Below are positions 24,833-32,967 of a stretch of 64,000 nt of DNA, in pieces; the stretch's first letter is position 1, and each line of letters opens with the position of its first letter. The DNA is from Microbacterium sp. H83. Lineage in GTDB: Bacteria > Actinomycetota > Actinomycetes > Actinomycetales > Microbacteriaceae. Location of the stretch: NCBI RefSeq assembly GCF_001650405.1, contig NZ_LWCU01000055.1, forward strand, positions 57,927 to 121,926, in the 5' to 3' direction. A program made the translations under genes and the position numbers. The notes below the pieces were generated by a model. That model was not told where the DNA came from. It did no database searches and saw only the letters and a program-made list of their open reading frames with translations.

Positions 24833-25722
24833 GTCTCACCACTTCCGAGCTCTCGACGAGGGCCATCGTCACGAGCGGCGCATCGAAGCGTCGGCGTCGC
24901 GGCCCGCAGCGGCCGCCGGTCGTCACGGGACTGCTCCTCGGCGTCCTCTGCGTGGTGATGCTGAGCCCGTTCATCTGGATGACCCTCTCGGTCACCAAGC
25001 CGACCGACGTCGCGTTCGCGAATCCGCCGGTGCTCTGGGACTACCAGCCGACGCTGCAGGCGTTCGTCGACCTGTGGGAGACCACATACTTCGCGGACTA
25101 CCTGGTCAACACGCTCGTGGTGGCGGTGGTCTCGACCGTGATCGCCCTCGTCATCGGCATCCCAGCGGCGTACGCGCTCTCGCGGTTCCCGAGCTACGTC
25201 TCGGCGCTGCTGCTCGTGCTCGCGTTGATCTTCCGTGCGCTGCCGCGCTTCTCGGTCGTGCTGCCGATGTACGACATCAGCCGTGCGCTGGGCATCTACG
25301 ACACGACGTTCGCGCTGGCCATCGCGCTGGTCGCGATCAACCAGCCGTTCACGATCTGGCTGCTGCGCAACTTCTTCGCCGAGATCCCGCGGGAGCTCGA
25401 CGAAGCCGCGATGATCGACGGCTGCACGAGGATCGGGATGCTGCGACGGGTCATGATCCCGCTGATGGGACCGGGCATCCTCACCGCCGGCATCTTCGTC
25501 TTCCTGTTCGCGTTCCAGGAGTACCTCACGGCGCTCGTGCTGACCGACACCTCGTCCAAGACGGTGCCGGTGTTCATCGCGACGCAGCTCGGGCAGACCC
25601 TGCCGATGCTGCAGCAGGCGGGAGCCGCGTCGATGCTGCTCACGATCCCCGTGTTCGTGATCGCCTTCATCGCGCAGAAGTATCTCGTCGCAGGGCTCAG
25701 CGACGGCGCGGTCAAGGGCTGA
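24829..25722 (+). CDS. ABC transporter permease (MalG type)
   Basis: A 297-aa protein with six TM segments and a basic cytoplasmic leader (SKRRRRGPQRPP). The EAA loop is IPRELDEAAMIDGCTRIGM. It starts inside the stop of the first permease. No ATP-binding subunit is encoded anywhere in the locus, so the pump must borrow a shared MsmX/UgpC-type ATPase encoded elsewhere, as is common for carbohydrate importers in this family. Confidence 0.93.
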   Translation: MSLTTSELSTRAIVTSGASKRRRRGPQRPPVVTGLLLGVLCVVMLSPFIWMTLSVTKPTDVAFANPPVLWDYQPTLQAFVDLWETTYFADYLVNTLVVAVVSTVIALVIGIPAAYALSRFPSYVSALLLVLALIFRALPRFSVVLPMYDISRALGIYDTTFALAIALVAINQPFTIWLLRNFFAEIPRELDEAAMIDGCTRIGMLRRVMIPLMGPGILTAGIFVFLFAFQEYLTALVLTDTSSKTVPVFIATQLGQTLPMLQQAGAASMLLTIPVFVIAFIAQKYLVAGLSDGAVKG

Positions 25723-25723
25723 C

Positions 25724-26449
25724 ATGCCGCCCCTGGTGCTGCTCGCTGGCATGAACTGCACGCAGGACCTGTGGGCGGATGCCGGATTCGGCGCGGAGGT
25801 CGGCGGGGTGGTCCGGCCCCTGTTGGACCACCCCGCCATGCCCGAGCAGGTGGACGCCCTGCTCGCCGAGCTGCCCGAGACGTTCGTGCTGGTCGGGCAC
25901 TCGCTCGGCGGGATCGTCGGCATGGCGCTCGCGCTCGCCGCACCCCACCGGGTGGCCGGCCTCTGTCTCGTGTCGACCAACGCGAAGGCGCCGACCGAGG
26001 CGCAGCGCGACGGATGGCGTTCGTGGCTCTCGCAGCTCGACGGCGGCCTGTCGCCGCGCGCGCTGCAGCAGAGCATCCTCGACCCTTTGCTGGGGGAGGC
26101 ATTCGCGCACCAGCGTCCCGACCTCGTCACCCGCGTGCTGCGCATGGGAGACGACACCGGTGCCGCCGTGCTGCGCGCCCAGCTCGAGATGCAGCTCACG
26201 CGCTCCGATCTGCTGTCGCGCCTCGACGAGCTGCGGATGCCGGTGCTCGTCGTCTCGGGACTCGACGACGTCATCTGCCCGCCGCACTTCCACACCGAGA
26301 TCGCGTCGCAGGTCGCGGGTGCGCGCCTCGTGTCGCTCGATGCCGGGCACCTGCTGCCGTTGCAGAGGCCGCGGGAATTCGGCGACCTCGTGCGGTCGTG
26401 GGGTGCGCAGCACCGGTTCGCCGTGCCCGCTGCATCCGTTCGCCGGTAG
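25724..26449 (+). CDS. Alpha/beta-fold hydrolase
   Basis: A 241-aa protein starting one base after the permease stop, so it is part of the importer operon. The nucleophile elbow is VGHSLGGIVG, with Ser as nucleophile. The acid follows in VVSGLDDVICPP, and the catalytic His is in DAGHLLPLQRP. An early LLAGMNCTQDLW segment forms the oxyanion region. It probably hydrolyses an ester, lactone or similar bond in the imported compound; the substrate is not readable. Confidence 0.88.
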   Translation: MPPLVLLAGMNCTQDLWADAGFGAEVGGVVRPLLDHPAMPEQVDALLAELPETFVLVGHSLGGIVGMALALAAPHRVAGLCLVSTNAKAPTEAQRDGWRSWLSQLDGGLSPRALQQSILDPLLGEAFAHQRPDLVTRVLRMGDDTGAAVLRAQLEMQLTRSDLLSRLDELRMPVLVVSGLDDVICPPHFHTEIASQVAGARLVSLDAGHLLPLQRPREFGDLVRSWGAQHRFAVPAASVRR

Positions 26450-26493
26450 GCGGCACCGCGCGGTCCCTTCCGGAATGGAGGAGGACTGCCCGC

Positions 26494-26526
26494 ATGAAGG
26501 AGCGGATGCCCGAACCGCTCCTTCAT
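26494..26526 (+). terminator. Hairpin after the importer/hydrolase operon
   Basis: ATGAAGGAGCGG and CCGCTCCTTCAT form a perfect 12-bp stem with a nine-base loop, 44 bases after the hydrolase stop. Confidence 0.65.
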
Positions 26527-26569
26527 TCCGGTGTCCTCTTTCAGGGCAGGTGCGCGTCCGCGACGCGAT

Positions 26570-26638
26570 GGGCGGAGAACGCCTCGATGGGCGGACGCTC
26601 TCGCCGTGAGCATCCGCCCATCAGGGAGTTCTCCGCCC
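26570..26638. repeat. Dispersed hairpin repeat, copy 3
   Basis: GGGCGGAGAAC (26570-26580) pairs with GTTCTCCGCCC (26628-26638), and inside it GATGGGCGGA (26586-26595) pairs with TCCGCCCATC (26613-26622). The right half matches the copies at 2035 and 2164. It lies between convergent gene ends and could end transcription from both. Confidence 0.75.
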
Positions 26639-26675
26639 GCGGCGACGTGCTTTCGACGCGGGGCGGGTGCGGGCG

Positions 26676-27437
26676 TCAGCGCGCGGGCGACGCCAGGCCG
26701 CGCAGATGCGCCATGAGCGACGACGTGAGGTTGTAGACGACGAGGTCGGCGCCGTCGGCGAACGCCGCGCTCGCCGCATCCCGCGTGCCGACGATGTCCA
26801 TGCGCAGCGAGCCGGCCTGGGCGAGCGCCGAGTGCACGGCGTCGATCGCCTCGAGCACGGGGGGATCGTCGGCGGTCGAGGATGCCGCGAGGTCGGCCGG
26901 TCCGACCATGACGCCGTCGAACCGGGGCACCGACGCGATCGCCTCAGCGTTCCCGACCCCCCGGGGCGACTCGATCATGCCCATCACGAGCGTGTTCTCG
27001 AGCCACCACGCGAGGTGGTCCGCCGGAGCGACCAGGCCGAACCGGCCCGCACGGCTGTACGTCGCGAACCCGCGACCGCCGAGCGGCGGGTACATCGCGG
27101 CGTCAACGAGCGCAGCGGCATCCTCCTCCGTGTCGAGGTGCGGGGCGAGGATGCCCTCCGCGCCCTGGTCGAGCACACGGAGGATCTGTCCGCGGTCCCC
27201 CTCGCCGACCCGCACGATCACCGGCACGCCGTGCGCCGCGGCGACGGCGATGTGCTGGCGGAGGGCGGCGATGTCGGCCGGTCCGTGCTCGCAGTCGATC
27301 AGCACGAAGTCGAAGTCCGCGACGGCGAGCATCTCGACGAGCTCTTCCGAGGGCATCCGCAGCAGCGCGCCGACGAGCTTCTCGCCGGCGCGCGCCCGCG
27401 ACCGCAACGATGCCATCACGCGATGCTGCTCGATCAC
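26676..27437 (-). CDS. HpcH/HpaI-family class II aldolase
   Basis: A 253-aa protein. The family retro-aldol cleaves 4-hydroxy-2-oxoacids to pyruvate plus an aldehyde, using a divalent metal. Motifs are FDFVLIDCEHGPAD, VIVRVGEGDRG (catalytic Arg), GAEGILAPHLDTEEDAAALV, MIESPRGVGN (metal-binding Glu) and FDGVMVGPADLAAS (metal-binding Asp). The GTG start at 27437 overlaps the SDR stop (GTGA); ATG at 27416 is an alternative that resembles the family N-terminus better. Last gene of a HisD-like/SDR/aldolase operon. Confidence 0.9.
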   Translation of the reverse strand: MIEQHRVMASLRSRARAGEKLVGALLRMPSEELVEMLAVADFDFVLIDCEHGPADIAALRQHIAVAAAHGVPVIVRVGEGDRGQILRVLDQGAEGILAPHLDTEEDAAALVDAAMYPPLGGRGFATYSRAGRFGLVAPADHLAWWLENTLVMGMIESPRGVGNAEAIASVPRFDGVMVGPADLAASSTADDPPVLEAIDAVHSALAQAGSLRMDIVGTRDAASAAFADGADLVVYNLTSSLMAHLRGLASPAR

Positions 27438-28192
27438 GCGACCATCCCCGCCGACAGGTCGACGTCGGCGCCGCACATGCCCGGCATCCCGAGCATGGCG
27501 ATCACCGCGGCGCCGACCTCCTCCTCCGTGACCATGCGCCCGAGAGCCGCGCGTGAGACGAACGCCTGCTCGGCGTCGTCGACGCTCGTGCCCGATCTCT
27601 CCGCCTCGAGGCGGAAGTTGCGCTCCATCCGCGGCCCCTGCACCGGCCCAGGCGACAGCGTATTGACGCGCACCCCGGCCGGCCCGACCTCGAATGCCAG
27701 CGTCGACGTCAGGCCGATCACCGCCATCTTCGATGCGCAGTACGGCGTGCGGTGCGCGAGGGGGCGCTTGCCCGACACGGATGAGACGTTGATGACGTCG
27801 CCGCCGCCGCGCGCGACCATGCCGGGCAGCAGCGCTTTGCACAGCAGGAACGTGCCGCGCACGTTCACCGCGAACACCTCGTCCCAGGCGTCGACGTCGA
27901 TGTCGGTCAGCGCCGCGACCGGACCGGGGATGCCCGCGTTGTTGACGAGGATCGACACCTCGGTGCCTTCGAGCCGGCAGCGGAGCGCGTCGACGGATGC
28001 CGTGTCCGATACGTCGCACGCGATGCCGCGAGCCCGTGAGCCGAGCGCCGCCACGACGCCGTCGAGCTTCTGCGCGTCTCGCCCGACGACCACGACCTCA
28101 GCGCCGGCGGCATGCAGCGCACGGGCGATCGCCGCCCCCAGCCCGCTGCCGCCGCCGGTCACCACGGCCGTGCGACCGGCGAGGTCGGTCAT
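27434..28192 (-). CDS. SDR-family oxidoreductase of the catabolic operon
   Basis: A 252-aa classical SDR: VTGGGSGLGAAI cofactor loop, NNAGIPG, Ser in NVSSVSGK, and YCASK active-site Tyr/Lys. The acidic/neutral residue after the second strand (VVVGRD) favours no clear choice between NAD and NADP. It overlaps the HisD-like gene before it (ATGA) and the aldolase after it, so the three are tightly coupled. It likely performs a second alcohol/ketone oxidoreduction on the same substrate. Confidence 0.9.
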   Translation of the reverse strand: MTDLAGRTAVVTGGGSGLGAAIARALHAAGAEVVVVGRDAQKLDGVVAALGSRARGIACDVSDTASVDALRCRLEGTEVSILVNNAGIPGPVAALTDIDVDAWDEVFAVNVRGTFLLCKALLPGMVARGGGDVINVSSVSGKRPLAHRTPYCASKMAVIGLTSTLAFEVGPAGVRVNTLSPGPVQGPRMERNFRLEAERSGTSVDDAEQAFVSRAALGRMVTEEEVGAAVIAMLGMPGMCGADVDLSAGMVA

Positions 28193-29520
28193 CGCGACTC
28201 CGCGCCGACGGCCGACTGGCTCTCCTCGATCCACGGGAACTCGGCGCCGGTGTGCCGCCAGACGCGGGCGTCGCCCGAGCGGGCATGACCCTCGAACAGC
28301 TCGACGCGGGCGGCCCTGCCGCACACGGCGCCGAGCTCGGCCGACGACTCGGTGTTCCGGATCTCCTGGTACGTCACGGTGCGCAGGTACTTGCCGACCC
28401 AGAGGCCGCCCGTGTATCGGGCCGCACCGAGCGTGGGGAGCACGTGGTTGGTGCCGATGACCTTGTCGCCGTAGGAGACGCAGGTGTTCTCGCCGAGGAA
28501 GAGGGCGCCGTAGTCGTGCATCCTCGTCAGCGCCTCGCGAGGGTTCTCGGTGAAGATCTGCACGTGCTCGAACGCGAAGTCGTCGGCGATCCGGTAGGCC
28601 TCGTCGAGGTCGTCGGCCACGATCACCTGACCCCAGTCGCGCCAGGCCGGACCGGCGTAGTCGCGCGTCGGCATGCCGGGGAGGATCCTGTCGATCCAGT
28701 CGATGACCTGTTCGGCGAGATCCTTCGAGGTCGTGATGAGCACGGCGGGGGAGTCGGGTCCGTGCTCGGCCTGTGAGAGCAGGTCGACCGCGGTGAAGAA
28801 GGGATCGGCGTGCTCGTCGGCGACGATGAGGATCTCGGTGGGTCCGGCGAAGAGGTCGATCCCGACCTCGCCGAACAGCTGGCGCTTCGCCTCGGCGACG
28901 TAGGCGTTGCCGGGGCCCGCGATCATGTTGACGGGCTCGATGGTGTCGGTGCCCACCGCCATGGCCGCGACGGCCTGCACCCCGCCGAGGATGTAGATCT
29001 CGTCGGCGCCCGCCAGCTTCATGGCGGCGACGGTCGCGGCGGGGATCTCGCCGCGGATCGGCGGCGTGCACGCGACGACCCGCGGAACGCCGGCGACCTT
29101 CGCCGTGATGATCGTCATGTGCGCTGAGGCCGTGAGCGGGTACTTGCCTCCGGGGATGTAGGCGCCCGCGGCCTGAACCGGCACGTGCTTCTGCCCGAGG
29201 AAGACGCCGGGCAGGGTCTCGACCTCGATGTCGACGAGTGAATCGCGCTGCGCCCGGGCGAACCGCCGCACCTGCGCCTGCACGAACTCGATGTCGGTGA
29301 TCACCTGCGGGTCGAGCGTGCCCATGATGCGGTCGATCTCGGAATCCGACAGCCGGTAGGACTCAGGGCTCCACTTGTCGAACTGCTCCGCGTAGCGGCG
29401 CACGGCGGCGTCGCCGTTCTCGCGGATGTCGCCGATGATCGACCGTACGCGCTCAGCGACGTCCTGCTGAGCGGTGTCCGCGAACGTCTTCGTCGGCGCG
29501 GTCTTCAGATGCAGGGGCAT
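28189..29520 (-). CDS. Histidinol-dehydrogenase-like (HpsN-type) alcohol dehydrogenase
   Basis: A 443-aa member of the HisD superfamily, which oxidises alcohols to acids in two NAD steps with zinc. Seen are GAYIPGGKYPLTASAHM, VACTPPIRGEI, AGPGNAYVAEAKRQLFG, the zinc/substrate segment LLSQAEHGPDSP, and GTNHVLPTLGAARYT. A C-terminal His is kept in FEGHARSGD. No other his genes are present and the enzyme sits in a catabolic operon, so it is a paralogue. HpsN, which oxidises dihydroxypropanesulfonate, is the best-studied relative. GAGGAAGG precedes the ATG. Confidence 0.87.
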   Translation of the reverse strand: MPLHLKTAPTKTFADTAQQDVAERVRSIIGDIRENGDAAVRRYAEQFDKWSPESYRLSDSEIDRIMGTLDPQVITDIEFVQAQVRRFARAQRDSLVDIEVETLPGVFLGQKHVPVQAAGAYIPGGKYPLTASAHMTIITAKVAGVPRVVACTPPIRGEIPAATVAAMKLAGADEIYILGGVQAVAAMAVGTDTIEPVNMIAGPGNAYVAEAKRQLFGEVGIDLFAGPTEILIVADEHADPFFTAVDLLSQAEHGPDSPAVLITTSKDLAEQVIDWIDRILPGMPTRDYAGPAWRDWGQVIVADDLDEAYRIADDFAFEHVQIFTENPREALTRMHDYGALFLGENTCVSYGDKVIGTNHVLPTLGAARYTGGLWVGKYLRTVTYQEIRNTESSAELGAVCGRAARVELFEGHARSGDARVWRHTGAEFPWIEESQSAVGAESR

Positions 29521-29536
29521 GGCCCTTCCTCTCTTT

Positions 29537-29570
29537 GCATACGTATGTGTCGATTATGACCGCGTATGCA
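29537..29570. promoter_or_regulatory. LacI-type operator in the HisD-like/LacI divergent promoter
   Basis: GCATACGTATGT (29537-29548) is a full near-palindrome with the ATACGTAT core. A second partial copy, GCGTATGCA, follows at 29562-29570. The pair covers both divergent promoters, so the LacI protein would control itself and the enzyme operon. Confidence 0.75.
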
Positions 29571-29620
29571 TTCGGAGGTCAAGAGCAGTAGAATCCGGGG
29601 GACAGAGGGGGAGGCGTCAG

Positions 29621-30634
29621 ATGGTCGTCACCAGCCGTGATGTCGCTCGCCTCGCGGGCGTGTCCCAGCCGACCGTGTCGCGCGCACTCCGCGACGACGC
29701 GCGGGTGTCCGAGGCGACGAAGCTGCGGGTGCGCGAGGCGGCCCAGCTGCTCGGCTACGTGCCGAGCGAGGCGGGGCGCGCGCTGTCGTCGGGGCGCACG
29801 CGCCGCATCGGGCTGCTGCTCACCGACCTCGACAACCAGTTCTACTCGCACATCATCGCGCCGGTGCACCGCGAGCTCGAGGCCCTCGGCTACCAGCTGA
29901 TGCTGCACACCGAGACGGCCGACAACGACACGATCGTCGAGCGCCTGCTCGCGAACGGTCTCGACGGGGTGATCCTCGCCACCACCACCGTCGACTCGGT
30001 CGCACCGCTCCGCCTCAAGGATCGCGGTCTGCCGTTCGTGTACTTCAACCGCACGGGATCGATGGTCGACGCGGACGCGACGGTGGTCGACCCCGCCCCC
30101 GGATATCGGGATGCCGTCGCCCGGGCCGTCGAGCTCGGGCACCGTCGTATCGGCGCGGTGCTGGGCCCGAGCAACACGAGCACGGCGCAGAGCCGCGAGG
30201 CCGCGCTGCGCGACGCCCTTCTCGCGCATGGCCTGTCCTTGACGGAGCGGGCGACGAGGCGGGTGCCGTACGGCGCGGAGGAGGGCGAGGCCGCGGCTGC
30301 CGAGCTGCTGTCGCTGAGTGACCGGCCGACCCTGCTGGTGTGCGGCAACGACGTCGTGGCATACGGCGCGCTGAACGCCGCGCATCGCGCCGGGCTCGCC
30401 GTGCCGGGAGATCTGTCGGTGATCGGCTTCGACGACCTTCCCGAGGCGGCCTGGCCCATCATCGACCTGGCGACCGTGGGGTACGACATCGCCGGCATGG
30501 CCCGCGCTGCGGCGGACCTCATCGTCCGCCGCATCGAGGACCCGACCGCCGCTCGCGAGCACACGCGGTTCGAGTCGACGTTCGTGCCGCGCAGCACGCT
30601 GGCCGCGGCATCCGCGGACCGGCGCCCCGCCTAG
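29621..30634 (+). CDS. LacI-family transcriptional repressor
   Basis: A 337-aa protein. Helix-turn-helix TSRDVARLAGVSQPTVSRAL starts at residue 4, and the hinge helix is YVPSEAGRALSSGRT. A periplasmic-binding-protein-like effector domain follows, with IGLLLTDLDNQFYSHII, VYFNRTGS, RRIGAVLGPSNTSTAQSR and LSVIGFDDLPEAAW. It sits centrally in the catabolic locus with matching operators on three promoters. The inducer is presumably the imported compound or an intermediate. Confidence 0.94.
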   Translation: MVVTSRDVARLAGVSQPTVSRALRDDARVSEATKLRVREAAQLLGYVPSEAGRALSSGRTRRIGLLLTDLDNQFYSHIIAPVHRELEALGYQLMLHTETADNDTIVERLLANGLDGVILATTTVDSVAPLRLKDRGLPFVYFNRTGSMVDADATVVDPAPGYRDAVARAVELGHRRIGAVLGPSNTSTAQSREAALRDALLAHGLSLTERATRRVPYGAEEGEAAAAELLSLSDRPTLLVCGNDVVAYGALNAAHRAGLAVPGDLSVIGFDDLPEAAWPIIDLATVGYDIAGMARAAADLIVRRIEDPTAAREHTRFESTFVPRSTLAAASADRRPA

Positions 30635-30700
30635 GGCCGCGACAGGGAGGCGGCCGCCCACTGTCCACCGTGTGCGCAGCGTCCTCTCTGGCGTCGTTGT

Positions 30701-30716
30701 GTGCATACGCATACAC
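30701..30716. promoter_or_regulatory. LacI-type operator before NTF2-like gene
   Basis: GTGCATACGCATACAC is an imperfect palindrome with a CG centre, 6 of 8 arm positions paired. It is a variant of the ATACGTAT sites at 22566 and 29537 and lies 65 bases before the next start codon. Confidence 0.65.
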
Positions 30717-30780
30717 TGGCGATCACGAAGCCTGCGATCACCGATGAACCGCTGGCTCGGATCTCGAAGGAGTGAAACGC

Positions 30781-31761
30781 GTGTCTCTCGACCCGGTCGC
30801 CTATCTGCCGTACAAAGACCCCGACGACTTCATCCGTGAGGTGACCGATCTGATCTGGGTCGACCGGTCGATCAGCTACATCCGTGAGAACTACGAACCC
30901 GATTCCATCGTGCACGGCGCCTACGGCACCTCCACGACCCGTCAGGAGGTGATCGAGGGGACGCTGATGCGCATCTCCGCGACCCCCGACCGCACCGGAC
31001 AGGCGGAGGACGTGATCTGGGAGGCCCGCGGAGACGACGCGTTCCTCAGCTCGCACCTCGTGCTGTCGGGGCACCTGCAGACCTCGTCGCACAGCCGGAC
31101 GATCGCCAACTGCCTCTACCGCAAGGGGCGCATGGTCGAGGAGTGGGTCGTGCGCGACTCGCTGGCGGGCGCGCTCGAGCGCGGCGACGACCTCGACGAG
31201 CTCGCGAGGGCGCAGGCCTTCCGCGGGTACACCGGGTCGTGGACCGAGCCCGCACCCGCCGACCCGATCGCGAAGGGCGACTCGGGTGTGCGCCCCGACG
31301 AGTACCGCTCCGAGATCGAGACCGTGATCGACATGATCCAGACGGTGTGGAACGACCGCGATCTCCAGAAGGTCGAGAAGTTCTTCCACCGCGACCTCGT
31401 GCTCCTCACCGTCGGCAACCGGGTCGTCATCCGTCCCGAGGGCTACCGCCGGGCGCTGCTGCGATTCCTCGAGGCCTTCCCGGCCGGTCAGTTCGAGATC
31501 CGCGACATCCAGACCAACTACGACGTGCGATACGCCGGCCTCCGGGTCGCGGTGACCTGGAAGTTCACCGGCGCGTACAACGGGGTGCCCAACTACGGCC
31601 CGCTCACCGGCAAGCCGGTCGACGTGCTGGGCATCTCGCAGTTCACCTTCCACAACGGCGCCCTCGTCAAGGAGGTGCGCCTGTGGGACGACATCGCCCT
31701 CCGGGCCCAGATCGCCGGCATGCGCGGCGACGAGCCGGTCGGCCCGAGCAACATCTACTGA
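30781..31761 (+). CDS. Tandem NTF2-like (SnoaL-type) protein
   Basis: A 326-aa protein with two NTF2-like folds. The first (residues 10-140) includes VDRSISYIRENYEPDSIVHG; the second (175-310) includes VWNDRDLQKVEKFFHRDLVL, the 'W-x-x-R-D...F' opening typical of SnoaL-like domains. Such cone-shaped domains bind small molecules and may isomerise, dehydrate or only bind. The GTG at 30781 is chosen because AAGGAG lies eight bases upstream. First gene of a three-gene unit with the cupin and nitrilase. The catalytic role is unknown. Confidence 0.75.
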   Translation: MSLDPVAYLPYKDPDDFIREVTDLIWVDRSISYIRENYEPDSIVHGAYGTSTTRQEVIEGTLMRISATPDRTGQAEDVIWEARGDDAFLSSHLVLSGHLQTSSHSRTIANCLYRKGRMVEEWVVRDSLAGALERGDDLDELARAQAFRGYTGSWTEPAPADPIAKGDSGVRPDEYRSEIETVIDMIQTVWNDRDLQKVEKFFHRDLVLLTVGNRVVIRPEGYRRALLRFLEAFPAGQFEIRDIQTNYDVRYAGLRVAVTWKFTGAYNGVPNYGPLTGKPVDVLGISQFTFHNGALVKEVRLWDDIALRAQIAGMRGDEPVGPSNIY

Positions 31762-31791
31762 TCAGCGACTGATCGACAAGGAGAAGAAGGA

Positions 31792-32961
31792 ATGAGCAAC
31801 GCCATCGTCGACACGACCGACGTCATCGTCGACGCGAACGAGATCGAACGCCGCACCATCCGTCGCACCGACTGGGTGCCGTGCAACTCGGCGTTCATCG
31901 ACTGCCGCACCCCGGGATCCGACCGCAAGGAGAACTACTCCTTCATCGGCGTCGGCGTCTCGCAGAACGCGAGCCAGTATGTGAACCTCGAGGTGAACCA
32001 CGGCTTTAACACCGGTGCCGCGGGCATGCCCAACGGCATCTCGAACAACCTGCACCTGCACTTCACCGCCGAGGTCTTCATCAACCTCGGCGGCGCGTTC
32101 CGCCTGCGGTGGGGCGTCGACGGCAAGCAGGGCGAGTACATCAGCCACGACGGCGACATCGTCACGATCCCCACCTGGATCTTCCGCGGTTTCACGAACG
32201 AGGGGCCCGACGACGGCATCCTCTACACGGTGCTCGGTCGCGACGACAACGGCGGCATCATCTGGGGTCCGTCGGTGCTGCGCGAGGCGGAGTCGTACGG
32301 TCTGCACCTCACCGCCGACAACAAGCTGATCGACACGGTCGCGGGCGACGAGCTGCCCGACGATGTGGCGCTCATCGAGCCCATGAAGCAGCACTACATC
32401 GACGAGCTCACGACGTACACGCTCGACGACATGCGCTCGCGCGTCATCCAGCCGGGCGACCGCAGGTACTCGGCGGCCGCGCTGCTGTGCGCGGCGGTCG
32501 ACGGCGGCCGCGTCGAGCTCGCCACCGCCATCGGCTACGGCATGAGCGAGAACCGTCGCCAGGTTCCGAACGTGCACGAGCCCCACTCCTTCAACCTCGC
32601 ATGGGTCAAGGCCGAGCCGGGGCAGGGCGTGCTGCGCCACCGTCACGAGAAGACGCAGGCGCTGCTGTTCAAGACCGGCCGCTGGGAGGTCACCCTCAAC
32701 GGCGACCCGTCGACGACCGTGAACCTCGGCGCCGGCGACACGTTCTCCGTGCCGGAGGGCTCATGGCGCTCATACGTCTGCGTCGAGGGTGACGAATCGG
32801 GCTCCGGCACGGTGCTCGTGATCAACGGCGGCGACGACCGCGTCTACCTCGAGTGGGCGCCCGAAGTCGTCGAGGCCGCGGCGGCCGCCGACTGGACGAT
32901 CGACCCCAACGGCTACCTCGCGCCGCTCGGCGTCATGGTCACCGCCACGGAAGACGACTGA
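31792..32961 (+). CDS. Bicupin protein
   Basis: A 389-aa protein with two cupin barrels. Barrel 1 (residues 50-140) shows NNLHLHFTAEVFINLGGAFR, then GDIVTIPTWIFRGFTN. Barrel 2 (265-345) shows GVLRHRHEKTQALLFKTGRW, then GAGDTFSVPEGSWRSY. The HxH plus Glu-like metal sites are present in both barrels. It could be a metal-dependent dioxygenase, lyase or isomerase; sequence alone does not decide. AAGGAGAAGAAGG precedes the ATG. Confidence 0.8.
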   Translation: MSNAIVDTTDVIVDANEIERRTIRRTDWVPCNSAFIDCRTPGSDRKENYSFIGVGVSQNASQYVNLEVNHGFNTGAAGMPNGISNNLHLHFTAEVFINLGGAFRLRWGVDGKQGEYISHDGDIVTIPTWIFRGFTNEGPDDGILYTVLGRDDNGGIIWGPSVLREAESYGLHLTADNKLIDTVAGDELPDDVALIEPMKQHYIDELTTYTLDDMRSRVIQPGDRRYSAAALLCAAVDGGRVELATAIGYGMSENRRQVPNVHEPHSFNLAWVKAEPGQGVLRHRHEKTQALLFKTGRWEVTLNGDPSTTVNLGAGDTFSVPEGSWRSYVCVEGDESGSGTVLVINGGDDRVYLEWAPEVVEAAAAADWTIDPNGYLAPLGVMVTATEDD

Positions 32962-32967
32962 GCCCGG

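Noticed and set aside
22588..25722. A specific sugar assigned to the ABC importer
   Set aside because: The binding-protein family covers many ligands, and no sugar kinase or glycosidase is present to guide a choice.
28189..29520. Histidine biosynthesis hisD
   Set aside because: No other his genes nearby, a second paralogue in the window, and an operon with aldolase and SDR under LacI-type sites all point to catabolism.
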